Positions 1 through 6,217 of a stretch of 7,122 nt of DNA are shown piece after piece. The stretch's first letter is position 1, and the number at the start of each line of letters is the position of its first letter. The stretch comes from an uncultured Collinsella sp. GTDB taxonomy: Bacteria; Actinomycetota; Coriobacteriia; Coriobacteriales; Coriobacteriaceae. The stretch lies in assembly GCA_902494685.1 (NCBI GenBank), contig CABUUE010000079.1, positions 1 through 7,122 of the forward strand. Reading direction: 5' to 3'. The notes beneath the pieces were generated by a model. The model was not told the DNA's origin and did no database searches. It worked only from the letters and a program-made list of their open reading frames with translations. Position numbers and translations under genes: made by a program.

Positions 1-453
1 GCCTGCCACCTCAAGGCCGGTCATCGCAGCCAGACGCTCGGTCACGCGCGCCTTGACGTCGTCGAAAATCGCGGGCGCATAGGCGCCGTACTCGATAATG
101 ACGGAGATGTTGACGACCACGCGATTGTCATCGGTGACCTCGACCGTCACGCCCTTGGTCAGATTCTCGGCACCAAACTGCTCCTGCACAAAGTGCATGA
201 GGTTACCCTTCATGCCAAGAACGTGCGGAACCTCGCGGGTGGTCATGGCAACGATCTTCTCGATCACACCGTTGGAATAGGTCAGCGAGTCCTCGGACTC
301 GTCCGCCTCCTCGTCGTCCTCGTCCGCCTCGTCTTCGGACTCGGCCTCGACGAGCGCCTCGTCCTCGAGCGTTACGTCCTCCGCCTCGGCGGCGACGGCC
401 TCATTCGCCTCGAGCTCGGTATCGGCTACATCGACCTTCGTGTTAAAAGCCAT
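1..453 (-). CDS. Asp23/Gls24 family envelope stress protein, C-terminus cut by window edge
   Basis: The reading frame is open from an ATG at 453 to base 1, giving 151 visible residues; the C-terminus lies outside the window. The start has a strong Shine-Dalgarno AAGGAGG four bases upstream. Residues from about 57 onward match the Asp23/Gls24 family: SNGVIEKIVAMTTREVPHV near 60-78, then a predicted strand-rich stretch with VVVNISVIIEYG near 114-125, and a helix near the visible end (TERLAAMTGLEVAG). Known family members in Firmicutes are abundant proteins held at the membrane by AmaP and linked to cell-envelope stress; the upstream amaP and DUF2273 genes here support the same role. The odd part is residues 8-55, a low-complexity stretch with 26 Asp/Glu and no Lys or Arg. 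The family core does not need this, so it is probably a disordered acidic tail. Family assignment is secure; the exact function is inferred. Confidence 0.88.
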   Translation of the reverse strand, partial: MAFNTKVDVADTELEANEAVAAEAEDVTLEDEALVEAESEDEADEDDEEADESEDSLTYSNGVIEKIVAMTTREVPHVLGMKGNLMHFVQEQFGAENLTKGVTVEVTDDNRVVVNISVIIEYGAYAPAIFDDVKARVTERLAAMTGLEVAG

Positions 454-497
454 GGTTCCTCCTTATGCCTGCCGCGAATGCGACAGTCGAATTCATA

Positions 498-875
498 TTA
501 GCGGCCGCTAAACAGACGGCCGAAGAAGTTGACGATACCGTTCTCGCCGTCGCGAATCTGGCCGATCACGGCGCCAATCAGCACAAAGAATGCGATGACG
601 AGCGTGTCCCACAGGCCCAACGTAAGTACCAGCACGGCAAGGATAAAGCCTGCCACGGCGCCGAGCGTAGTGTTGGGATGGCGCACGGCGTAGCTCCAGA
701 TAGCAGCGCCCGTACCTTTGATGAGACCCATGGCCTCGTCAAAGTCGTTGGCGGCGCTGTCGTGCTGCTCGCCGGCCTCGGGCTTGGTGTCGGCGGACTC
801 GCCTGCCGGCGTAGCGTTCTGGTCGATCGTCAGGCGCGGCGTGCGGGCGGTCTTGTCTTGGTTGGTATCACTCAC
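498..875 (-). CDS. DUF2273 family small membrane protein of the Asp23/AmaP cluster
   Basis: This 125-residue protein starts at a GTG at 875, chosen because GGAGG lies six bases upstream and because the start overlaps the amaP stop by 8 bases (GTGAGTGA), typical of translational coupling. The same frame runs further upstream, but that part is antiparallel to nothing and simply overlaps amaP in another phase. Residues 1-45 are polar and probably disordered. After them come two hydrophobic segments at about 71-87 and 91-106, separated by a short GLWD turn, then a positively ended tail (FFGRLFSGR). A hairpin of two membrane helices is the DUF2273 pattern; in Staphylococcus aureus such a gene also sits between amaP and asp23. 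The family's molecular job is unknown. The N-terminal extension makes it longer than the usual 60-80 residues. Confidence 0.82.
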   Translation of the reverse strand: MSDTNQDKTARTPRLTIDQNATPAGESADTKPEAGEQHDSAANDFDEAMGLIKGTGAAIWSYAVRHPNTTLGAVAGFILAVLVLTLGLWDTLVIAFFVLIGAVIGQIRDGENGIVNFFGRLFSGR

Positions 876-1413
876 CGGAAACCTCCACGGTCTGGACGGT
901 AGTCTTGGACGGCAAAAAACGGACGCGCGCGGTCGTGCCCGGCGTGCCGAGCATGGTGTCGCAGGCCTTCTCGATGCGCTGCTGCATCGAGGTGGCAAGA
1001 GCGGCAACGTCCTTGTCATCGAGCGCGATGGCCTCGACCTTAAAACGAACGCGCGACTCGTCGGAACCTTGAACGCGCGCCTCGATATGCTCAACCATTA
1101 CGCGATCATCACACTCTGCCGCGGCACGGGCGCACGAGGAAAGCGCTGCGAGCGTGACCTCGATATTGCGCTCCCCCGCCGGATGCACGCAGGACGGCTC
1201 GCGACGCGCGAACATCAGGCGGAAAAAACCGATGAGCACGCCAAGCGCCACGATAGCGGCGCACACCGTAACGACGACGCGAGGCATGGTGTCACGCAAC
1301 AGCAGCATAAAGCGATACGTATACGGTCCCCAGAACTGGCAGACAAGCGTACCCAGCGCCACGATGGCGGCGGCAAGATACACGATCGCTAGGGCTCGTT
1401 TGAGTACGCGCAC
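868..1413 (-). CDS. amaP: AmaP-type alkaline shock response membrane anchor protein
   Basis: The chosen start is the GTG at 1413, giving 181 residues. AAGGGAG stands five bases upstream, and the protein then begins with a short basic stretch before its first membrane helix, as expected for AmaP. The longer frame to an ATG at 1542 is unlikely because a TATAAT -10 box at 1463-1468 lies inside it. Two membrane segments are visible, near residues 6-25 and 46-66, followed by a soluble region of about 115 residues with a predicted strand/helix pattern (EHIEARVQGSDESRVRFKVE near 108-127, ALATSMQQRIEKACDTML near 138-155). In S. aureus AmaP anchors Asp23 at the membrane. Here it heads a three-gene operon with DUF2273 and Asp23 in the same order. 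The family call rests on topology and context as much as on sequence; the exact start could be a few codons different. Confidence 0.8.
   Translation of the reverse strand: MRVLKRALAIVYLAAAIVALGTLVCQFWGPYTYRFMLLLRDTMPRVVVTVCAAIVALGVLIGFFRLMFARREPSCVHPAGERNIEVTLAALSSCARAAAECDDRVMVEHIEARVQGSDESRVRFKVEAIALDDKDVAALATSMQQRIEKACDTMLGTPGTTARVRFLPSKTTVQTVEVSGE
882..886 (-). promoter_or_regulatory. Ribosome binding site fixing the GTG start of the DUF2273 gene
   Basis: GGAGG reads on the minus strand six bases before the GTG at 875. It lies inside the last codons of amaP. No comparable site precedes the upstream in-frame codons, so it decides the start and points to coupled translation with amaP. Confidence 0.75.
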
Positions 1414-1418
1414 GCGCG

Positions 1419-1425
1419 CTCCCTT
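1419..1425 (-). promoter_or_regulatory. Ribosome binding site supporting the GTG start of amaP
   Basis: AAGGGAG lies five bases before the GTG at 1413 on the minus strand. The ATGs at 1464 and 1461 have no such site and overlap the -10 box, so this site favours the shorter protein. Confidence 0.55.
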
Positions 1426-1462
1426 CAGGTTTCGGTCCACAGAATGCAAAACGATTCGCATC

Positions 1463-1490
1463 ATTATAAAAGAGCCGGGTCCGGTGCCAT
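1463..1490 (-). promoter_or_regulatory. Sigma-70-type promoter of the amaP-DUF2273-Asp23 operon
   Basis: On the minus strand a perfect TATAAT (1463-1468) follows ATGGCA (1485-1490, 4 of 6 matches to TTGACA) after a 16-base spacer. Transcription would begin near 1456, giving a leader of about 40 bases before the GTG at 1413. The spacer and the bases next to the -10 box overlap the 3' arm and T-run of a hairpin that probably terminates yebC. The -10 box is convincing; the -35 box is moderate. Confidence 0.6.
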
Positions 1491-1509
1491 ACGCACGCGG
1501 ATCCGGCTC
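1468..1509 (-). terminator. Probable rho-independent terminator of yebC
   Basis: Arms at 1498-1509 and 1472-1483 pair over 12 positions (one G-U wobble) with a 14-base loop, and on the minus strand the stem is followed directly by TTTT (1471-1468). It lies 70 bases after the yebC stop. The T-run is short, so the termination strength is uncertain. The T-run continues into the TATAAT box of the amaP promoter. On the plus strand the stem is not followed by a T-run. Confidence 0.6.
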
Positions 1510-1578
1510 ATCTATTCCACGAGGCTTGCATGCTCGCTTCATTATGCCCAGATATGCACGGCTTAACCCGTGTGGGCG

Positions 1579-2385
1579 CTACTCCTCCTCGAGGGCAGCG
1601 ATGACCTCGTCGGTCATATCCATGGTGCTGTAAACATCCTGGACGTCGTCGAGCTCCTCAAGACGGTCGATGAGGCGCTGGACCTTCTTGGCGTCGGTAC
1701 CGGAAACCTCGGTCGGGGTAGTCGGGACCATGGTGGTCTCGGAGCCCTTGACCTGGACGCCCTGCTCCTCGAGCGCCTTGGAGACAGCCATGACCTCGTT
1801 GGCAGTAGTCCAGACGATCCACTCCTCGCCGGCGTCCTCGTAGTCCTCGCCACCGGCCTCGGCGATGGCCATCATGAACTCATCCTCGTCACCGGCAGGA
1901 CCGTTGGCGATCATGGTCTCCTTCTTGGCGTTCTCGTCCAGGATCTCCTTGGCGACGACGATCTGGCCCTTGCGCTCAAACTGGAAGGCGACGGAGCCCG
2001 AGGTGCCCAGGTTGCCACCAGCGTGGGAGAAGGCGGAACGGACATCAGCGGCGGTGCGGTTGCGGTTGTCGGTCAGGCAGTCAACGTAGACGGCGACACC
2101 GGCGGGACCGTAGCCCTCGTACACGATGTTCTCGTAGACGGCGGCATCGGCACCCGAACCAAAAGCCTTGTCGATAGCGGACTTGATCTTGTCCTTGGGC
2201 ATGGACTGAGCCTTGGCCTTAGCAACGGCAGCGGCGAGGCTGGCGTTGTTCTCGGGCAGCGGGTCGCCGCCGAGACGGGCAGCAACGGTGATGTTGCGGC
2301 TCAGCTTGGAGAAGAGGGCGGAACGCTTGGCGTCCTGCGCGCCCTTACGATGCTTGGTTGTGGCCCACTTAGAGTGTCCGGACAT
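1579..2385 (-). CDS. yebC: YebC/PmpR (TACO1) family protein
   Basis: The protein has 268 residues. It begins with the family signature SGHSKWATTKHRKGAQDAKR at residues 2-21, and further conserved blocks follow: LSRNITVAARLGG near 28-40, PENNASLAAAVAKAKAQSMPKD near 44-65, YEGYGPAGVAVYVDCLTDNRNRTA near 89-112, and GGNLGTSGSVAFQFERKG near 123-140. AGGAG lies six bases before the ATG. Family members have long been annotated as transcriptional regulators. More recent work on mitochondrial TACO1 and bacterial YebC points to a role at the ribosome, easing translation of proline-rich stretches. It is about 20 residues longer than the E. coli protein, mainly through acidic residues near 178-190 and at the C-terminus. 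It is flanked by gaps of about 165 bases on both sides and is probably its own transcription unit, not linked to ruvABC as in many bacteria. Confidence 0.96.
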   Translation of the reverse strand: MSGHSKWATTKHRKGAQDAKRSALFSKLSRNITVAARLGGDPLPENNASLAAAVAKAKAQSMPKDKIKSAIDKAFGSGADAAVYENIVYEGYGPAGVAVYVDCLTDNRNRTAADVRSAFSHAGGNLGTSGSVAFQFERKGQIVVAKEILDENAKKETMIANGPAGDEDEFMMAIAEAGGEDYEDAGEEWIVWTTANEVMAVSKALEEQGVQVKGSETTMVPTTPTEVSGTDAKKVQRLIDRLEELDDVQDVYSTMDMTDEVIAALEEE

Positions 2386-2453
2386 ACGTGTCTCCTATCG
2401 GTTTCGACCTAAAGCCCAGCGCAGATGCTCGGGCAATATAAACAAACGTCGTT

Positions 2454-2459
2454 ATGATA
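2454..2459 (-). promoter_or_regulatory. Possible -10 element for yebC
   Basis: In the 165-base gap upstream of yebC the most AT-rich stretch contains TATCAT on the minus strand (5 of 6 to TATAAT), about 70 bases before the start codon. No good -35 hexamer stands at the right distance (TTTATC is the nearest), and TATATT a little further downstream is a rival. Weak evidence. Confidence 0.25.
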
Positions 2460-2519
2460 TACCTACTGGCCTGCGAGATAAACCCCAAAATGAAGGCGTC
2501 GTGATGATGCGGCCCCTTA

Positions 2520-2546
2520 GTGCAAAGTAACCTGTCCCCTTTGCAC
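2520..2546 (-). repeat. Palindromic repeat with GGGGACAGG core, copy 1
   Basis: Perfect 8-bp arms GTGCAAAG (2520-2527) and CTTTGCAC (2539-2546) enclose an 11-base loop holding most of CCTGTCCCC. The element starts 4 bases after the stop of the large membrane protein gene. There is no T-run on the minus-strand exit side, so it is not a standard terminator for that gene. Read on the minus strand the core is CAAAGGGGACAGG, three bases, then CTTTG, identical in layout to the copy near 4790. Confidence 0.7.
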
Positions 2547-2550
2547 CAAA

Positions 2551-4734
2551 TTAGGACCAGAGGAGGTCGCTGCGGGTGATGGTGGCGCCGATGGCAAAGG
2601 GCATGCAGGCGATGACCGGATACAGGTAGCGCATGTAGGTCGAGCCGTTGCAGGGACCGATCAGGCACACGGCGAGCACGCCCAGCAGCGGCACCCAAAT
2701 GGCCAGCCCGCGCCACGAATGACGACGTAGCAGATAGACAACCACGGCGATCATGATCCACACATAGGTGGCCGAGCTCATGGTGAGCGAGATAAACGGG
2801 ACGCGTTGTACTGCCACGCGATACAGGTTGATCAGGTGGTCGCACCAGCGCACAACCTTGCTATCGACCGGATGGAAGTCGAAGTACTTGAGGTTATCGG
2901 GCTTTGCCATGATCTCGGCACTGCGCGCCGTGCTGTAGACCCACGCATCGCGGGCACTCGGATAAAAGTAGCCGTAGTAGTTATTGATGAGCGCCGAGAT
3001 ATAGCACTCGGGATCCTTTTTGAACATCTGAGCCCACACCTCAAAATAGGCCTTGATGTCCTCCTGCGAGGCATACTCGTTAAAGCAATTTTTGACGGCG
3101 TCCGACTTATCCGGGTTGTAACGGCGGCCCAGGTTCTCGTACTTGAGCACGCGGTCGATCACGGCACGCTCTTCGTCGGTCACCAAGCCGTCGCAAGGAG
3201 CCTCCACGATGGTGCCGTCCTCCTTAACCGTGGGGTTGACGCCCGAGTTGAGGCCGTCGTGCTTTTGGACGAAACGAGCCGTCTGCTGGAACGGAATCGA
3301 GAGGATTTCGCGCTTGGAACCAGGCGTGATGTCGTGCGCCGGCATAAAGACCTTGGTGAAGTACATATTGGAGGCAAGACAGAGCGCAAGCACCGCAAGA
3401 ACTCCCACCCAGCGGAAACGCGGGATGGCGCCCGAAGGCGCAGCACAAGCCTGCTTGGCTGCACGATGAGCCACATGCGCGTCCCATGCGCAAAACGCCG
3501 CCGCGATTACGCATGCCGCCAGGGGAAACACCAGGCCGCCGTTACGCAGAAACGTGGAACCCATGGCGCCCAGAGCGAGCAGCAGCCAGTCATGGCGCGC
3601 AAAGAGCACGGGCCTCTGTTCGCCCGCACGCTCGGCGTTGGCATCGCGACGGGGCAGGCCGCATGCCACGAGCTTCACGGTCTGCACCAACAGCACTAAA
3701 AACGCGTCGGCAAACAGCACATCTTTGGTAAGCAGGGCCGCGTAGTTGGAGAATATGGGCATAAACACAAAGAACAGCAAGATCACGCCGCGGACCGGCA
3801 GGCTCACGCCCAGCTTGCGCAGCGACGAGATGGAATAGGCCATGCAGGCGGCGGTAATGACGAACTGAGCGCAGGTGTAGATGGCAAGACCCGCGTTGGC
3901 GCTATTGAACAGTGAAAGCCCCAGCTGGACGCACGAACCGATGATAGCCGTGTGCACCACGGGGTGATGTCCGTTGAGCAACACATTGGGATTGAGCAGA
4001 CGCAGATAGTCACTCGTGCCATTGGGGTAGTTGAACCACTGGCGAATCTGCGCACCCGTATCTCCCATAAAAAGGCCGGGCAGCGAAGCGATGAGCATGG
4101 GCGCCCAGGCGATCATAAGCACCAGGAAGGGCACGGCAAAGGGATGGACCGAGAGCACGGCGTGAGCCACACGCCATACGCGGCCAAAGTGCGCTTCGGA
4201 AAACGGAATGCGCCGAGAGCTCAGCCAATCTAGACACTCAAAGGCGAGGTAGAAGGCAACGACCGCCAAGAGCATCCAGCCCGCGCCGCCTATCCAGGCG
4301 CAGATGATGCGGGCCTTGTCGCCAAGGACAATCTCGGCCGAGTCGGTGAGATCGTAGCTGCGGCCGAACACCATGCAGATAGCGAAGAACAGCGACGGCA
4401 GAATGATGGATGGGCGCCAGGTGTCGCCACGGCCAAAGAACACGTAGCGAAACGGCAGCGTGAGCAGGCAGGCAAGCGCAAGCAGCATGACCGCGTCGGT
4501 ATGGCCGGCAAACGAGAGGAGCACCTCGTAGCACACGTACAGCATGCCCGAGGCTTTGGGGTCAATCGCCAAGACTGCGTTGCTCGACACCGGGGCGGGA
4601 TCGATGGAAAACGCCGTGGTCGCCAACAGCGCGAGCAAAAATGCGATGAGCGTCTGCTTGGCGGGGTAGCGCTTAAACCAGACGATGCGGGCAGCGTCGC
4701 GCGCAGCCGTTGTGGAGAGGTCGGGATCCTTCAC
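2551..4734 (-). CDS. Large multi-pass membrane protein, DUF6020-like, probable GT-C-type glycosyltransferase fold
   Basis: The 727-residue protein starts at a GTG at 4734, with a weak AAAGG about ten bases upstream; a slightly later start is possible. It has roughly a dozen hydrophobic segments: four to six before residue 220, several between 255 and 455, and two or three after 650. Between about 460 and 650 lies a large hydrophilic domain, likely outside the membrane. Notable blocks are GLFMGDTGAQIRQW (220-233), LLNGHHPVVHTAI (252-264), LLTKDVLFADAF (334-345) and FLRNGG (395-400). An acidic residue in the first large loop (here Asp225) followed by many helices and a late extracytoplasmic domain is the general plan of GT-C lipid-linked sugar transferases, so envelope glycan modification is a reasonable inference. 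I recognise it as most like the DUF6020 family, with no known reaction. It lies 83 bases after lgt, with a hairpin repeat between them. Confidence 0.72.
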   Translation of the reverse strand: MKDPDLSTTAARDAARIVWFKRYPAKQTLIAFLLALLATTAFSIDPAPVSSNAVLAIDPKASGMLYVCYEVLLSFAGHTDAVMLLALACLLTLPFRYVFFGRGDTWRPSIILPSLFFAICMVFGRSYDLTDSAEIVLGDKARIICAWIGGAGWMLLAVVAFYLAFECLDWLSSRRIPFSEAHFGRVWRVAHAVLSVHPFAVPFLVLMIAWAPMLIASLPGLFMGDTGAQIRQWFNYPNGTSDYLRLLNPNVLLNGHHPVVHTAIIGSCVQLGLSLFNSANAGLAIYTCAQFVITAACMAYSISSLRKLGVSLPVRGVILLFFVFMPIFSNYAALLTKDVLFADAFLVLLVQTVKLVACGLPRRDANAERAGEQRPVLFARHDWLLLALGAMGSTFLRNGGLVFPLAACVIAAAFCAWDAHVAHRAAKQACAAPSGAIPRFRWVGVLAVLALCLASNMYFTKVFMPAHDITPGSKREILSIPFQQTARFVQKHDGLNSGVNPTVKEDGTIVEAPCDGLVTDEERAVIDRVLKYENLGRRYNPDKSDAVKNCFNEYASQEDIKAYFEVWAQMFKKDPECYISALINNYYGYFYPSARDAWVYSTARSAEIMAKPDNLKYFDFHPVDSKVVRWCDHLINLYRVAVQRVPFISLTMSSATYVWIMIAVVVYLLRRHSWRGLAIWVPLLGVLAVCLIGPCNGSTYMRYLYPVIACMPFAIGATITRSDLLWS

Positions 4735-4771
4735 AGTCCGAAAGCCTTTCTAGAAACCTATCAAACTCGGC

Positions 4772-4812
4772 AAGACCACCACAAAGGTGCCTGTCCCCTT
4801 TGTGGTGGTTTT
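4772..4812 (-). repeat. Palindromic repeat with GGGGACAGG core, copy 2
   Basis: Perfect 13-bp arms at 4775-4787 (ACCACCACAAAGG) and 4797-4809 enclose a 9-base loop; with a wobble and two further pairs the stem reaches 4772-4812. It lies in the 83-base gap between the lgt stop and the start of the large membrane protein. A TTTT run (4809-4812) borders it only on the plus-strand exit side. It may stop transcription leaving lgt or antisense transcription, but its shared core with the copy at 2520 suggests a dispersed repeat first. The outer arms differ fully from that copy while pairing is kept. Confidence 0.75.
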
Positions 4813-4817
4813 GGTGG

Positions 4818-5639
4818 TTAGGCGTCCAGGTAGACGCGCTGGGGCTGGTTGCGGCGACGGGCGAAGATGATGAGTGCCAGGCCCGCGATTACGAGCGGCA
4901 GGCTCAGCAGCTGGCCCATGGTGATAACGCCTCCCAGCAGATAACCCAGCTGGGCATCGGGCACGCGCACGAACTCAACGAGAAAGCGGACGATGCCGTA
5001 CCCCATCACGAACACGCCCATAAACGTACCCTGGGGCAGCAGCGGCTTTTTGCGGCTAAGCACCTGCAAAATACAGAAGAGCACGACGCCCTCTAGGAAT
5101 GCCTCATAGAGCTGGGAAGGATGACGCGGCATATCGCCCGCGGTGCCGCCAAAGACCACACCCCAGGGCAGATCGGTCGGCTTACCCCACAGCTCACCGT
5201 TGACGAAATTGGCACAACGGCCCAGGCACAGGGCCAGCGGGGCGCCGATCACGGCAAGGTCGGCGATGGTCCAGGCGTCGAGCTTATACATGCGGCACAC
5301 GATGATACCGCCCAAGATGCCGCCGACCAGGCCGCCGTGGAAGCTCATGCCGCCCTCGTTGGTGGCAAAGATCTCGAGCGGGTGGGTCCAATAGTAGCCA
5401 TCGCCGTAAAAGACGACGTAGAACAGGCGCGCGCCGATGATGAGGCCGAAGACCGCGCCGACCACGACGCTCGTCAGGTCATCGATTGTAATGTCGAAAC
5501 CCCAACGACGCTGCGTGCGGTACATAACGACCGCCGTAAGCAGAGCGCCGATCACGTAGGCCAGGCCGTACCAGTAGATCGTGATGGGGCCCGCCGAGAT
5601 CGCGACGGGATCAAGCATATGGTAGAGGTCGTTGAGCAT
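4818..5639 (-). CDS. lgt: Phosphatidylglycerol--prolipoprotein diacylglyceryl transferase
   Basis: The enzyme moves diacylglycerol from phosphatidylglycerol to the lipobox cysteine of preprolipoproteins at the outer face of the cytoplasmic membrane, the first step of lipoprotein maturation. The chosen ATG at 5639 has AGGGGG six bases upstream and gives 273 residues, a normal length. An ATG at 5699 in the same frame falls inside a hairpin and lacks a site, so it is rejected. Visible signatures are FHGGLVGG with His101, LGRCANFVNGELWG (139-152) with Arg141, Asn144 and Asn147, PRHPSQLYEAFLEG (171-184), and YGIVRFLVEFVR (214-225) with Arg218, corresponding to the essential His103, Arg143 and Arg239 regions of the E. 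coli enzyme. GQLLS (242-246) and about seven membrane segments complete the family pattern. It follows the NifU gene by 109 bases and may be its own unit. Confidence 0.97.
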   Translation of the reverse strand: MLNDLYHMLDPVAISAGPITIYWYGLAYVIGALLTAVVMYRTQRRWGFDITIDDLTSVVVGAVFGLIIGARLFYVVFYGDGYYWTHPLEIFATNEGGMSFHGGLVGGILGGIIVCRMYKLDAWTIADLAVIGAPLALCLGRCANFVNGELWGKPTDLPWGVVFGGTAGDMPRHPSQLYEAFLEGVVLFCILQVLSRKKPLLPQGTFMGVFVMGYGIVRFLVEFVRVPDAQLGYLLGGVITMGQLLSLPLVIAGLALIIFARRRNQPQRVYLDA

Positions 5640-5645
5640 ATCGAT

Positions 5646-5651
5646 CCCCCT
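5646..5651 (-). promoter_or_regulatory. Ribosome binding site fixing the lgt start
   Basis: AGGGGG stands six bases before the ATG at 5639 on the minus strand. It favours the protein beginning MLNDLYHMLDP over the frame that starts 20 codons earlier. Confidence 0.65.
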
Positions 5652-5663
5652 GCTCCCTACATA

Positions 5664-5704
5664 CAAATGCGGCCACGGGCCTTGCGCTCGCAGCCGCATA
5701 TTTG
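5664..5704 (-). other. Stem-loop in the NifU-lgt gap
   Basis: ATGCGGC (5667-5673) and GCCGCAT (5693-5699) form a 7-bp stem around a 19-base loop, and CAA/TTG pairs beyond a two-base bulge extend it. On the minus strand it is followed by only two or three T residues, so it is at best a weak terminator for the NifU gene. It could also be a leader structure of lgt. It does not carry the GGGGACAGG core. Confidence 0.4.
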
Positions 5705-5748
5705 GGCGTAACGTCTATACGGAGCGTGCCGTCCGCAGCTTTCGCATC

Positions 5749-6027
5749 TTAGAACGGCGCGTACTCGTCGTACAGGTCCTCGGCCTCGCCGGAAGCATTG
5801 ACCTGCTCAACGCGGGTAACGCCGGGCACGTGCTCCTTCAGGATGCGCTCGATACCCATGGAAAGGGTCAGCGAGCTCATGGGGCAACCGGCGCAGGCGC
5901 CCTGCAGTTCCAGCTTGACGACGCCCTCGTCGTCGACGCCCACATACTCCATATCGCCGCCGTCGGCCTGCAGGTTGGGGCGGATCTCTTCAAGAACCTT
6001 CTTAAGCAGCTCTTCGTTAACAGCCAC
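5749..6027 (-). CDS. NifU-type Fe-S cluster scaffold/carrier protein (C-terminal domain only)
   Basis: This 92-residue protein is made only of the NifU C-terminal (Nfu) domain. It begins at a GTG at 6027 with AAAGGAG five bases upstream. The signature is clear: VLEEIRPNLQADGGDMEYVGV at the start of the fold (the conserved RP-DGGD block near 16-25) and GACAGCPMSSLTLSMGIERIL (43-63), whose Cys45 and Cys48 form the CXXC that holds a [4Fe-4S] cluster between two subunits. Proteins of this type carry or assemble Fe-S clusters for delivery to client enzymes. The tail after residue 78 is acidic (EAEDLYDEYAPF). No other Fe-S assembly genes are in the window, so its partner system cannot be told. There is a 170-base gap upstream and 109 bases down to lgt. 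Confidence 0.95.
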   Translation of the reverse strand: MAVNEELLKKVLEEIRPNLQADGGDMEYVGVDDEGVVKLELQGACAGCPMSSLTLSMGIERILKEHVPGVTRVEQVNASGEAEDLYDEYAPF

Positions 6028-6049
6028 AGGGGCTCCTTTCTCACAATAA

Positions 6050-6065
6050 CGCGGGCACGCCCGCG
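6050..6065 (-). other. GC-rich hairpin in the NifU gene leader
   Basis: CGCGGGC (6050-6056) and GCCCGCG (6059-6065) are complementary with two bases between them, in practice a 6-bp stem with a 4-base loop. It stands about 11 bases upstream of the ribosome binding site. There is no T-run on the minus-strand exit side. It may be a leader structure; no function can be assigned. Confidence 0.4.
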
Positions 6066-6148
6066 GACAGAAGCTATGTTACTACAGCCATGTACCCGCT
6101 CACGAGCCGTCCATGCGCGCAGACGCGACTTTCACGAGTAGTCAATTT

Positions 6149-6217
6149 GGGACGGGGCTCTTTTGGTTGTTTTGCCGCCAGCTGGCGTTGGCACGCGCTA
6201 CTGCTGAGCCTGTCCCC
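6149..6217 (-). repeat. Imperfect inverted repeat with GGGGACAGG motif, copy 3, overlapping the deaminase 3' end
   Basis: GGGACGGGGCTC (6149-6160) is nearly the inverse of GAGCCTGTCCC (6206-6216), with one mismatch or bulge, so the two could pair across a 45-base interior. Inside lies the perfect 12-base palindrome CGCCAGCTGGCG (6176-6187). CCTGTCCCC (6209-6217) is the 9-mer also seen at 2531 and 4790. The right-hand arm is inside the last codons of the dCMP deaminase. Within the 170-base gap before the NifU gene I see no convincing promoter; TTGACT (minus strand, 6139-6144) lacks a partner -10 box at the right spacing. Confidence 0.5.

Noticed and set aside
489..508. EcoRI (GAATTC) and NotI (GCGGCCGC) sites 6 bases apart, like a cloning polylinker
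   Set aside because: The NotI site lies within the DUF2273 coding end, the reading frame and gene order are intact across it, and the ribosome binding site of the next gene follows naturally. It is most likely chance in GC-rich DNA.
498..1094. The DUF2273 frame extended to an ATG at 1094
   Set aside because: The extra 73 residues overlap amaP, are rich in Arg/Ser/Pro as expected of an out-of-phase frame, and GGAGG before the GTG at 875 gives a better start.
1570..2412. A 280-codon open frame on the plus strand opposite yebC
   Set aside because: It mirrors yebC in a complementary phase, as is common in GC-rich genes, and its translation is low-complexity Gly/Leu/Val with no family features.
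2806..3699. A 297-codon open frame on the plus strand opposite the large membrane protein
   Set aside because: There is no recognisable domain or good ribosome binding site, and the minus-strand frame shows a clear membrane-protein pattern along the same bases.
6139..6144. TTGACT as a -35 box for the NifU gene
   Set aside because: No hexamer like TATAAT stands 15-19 bases downstream on the minus strand, so a promoter here is not supported.
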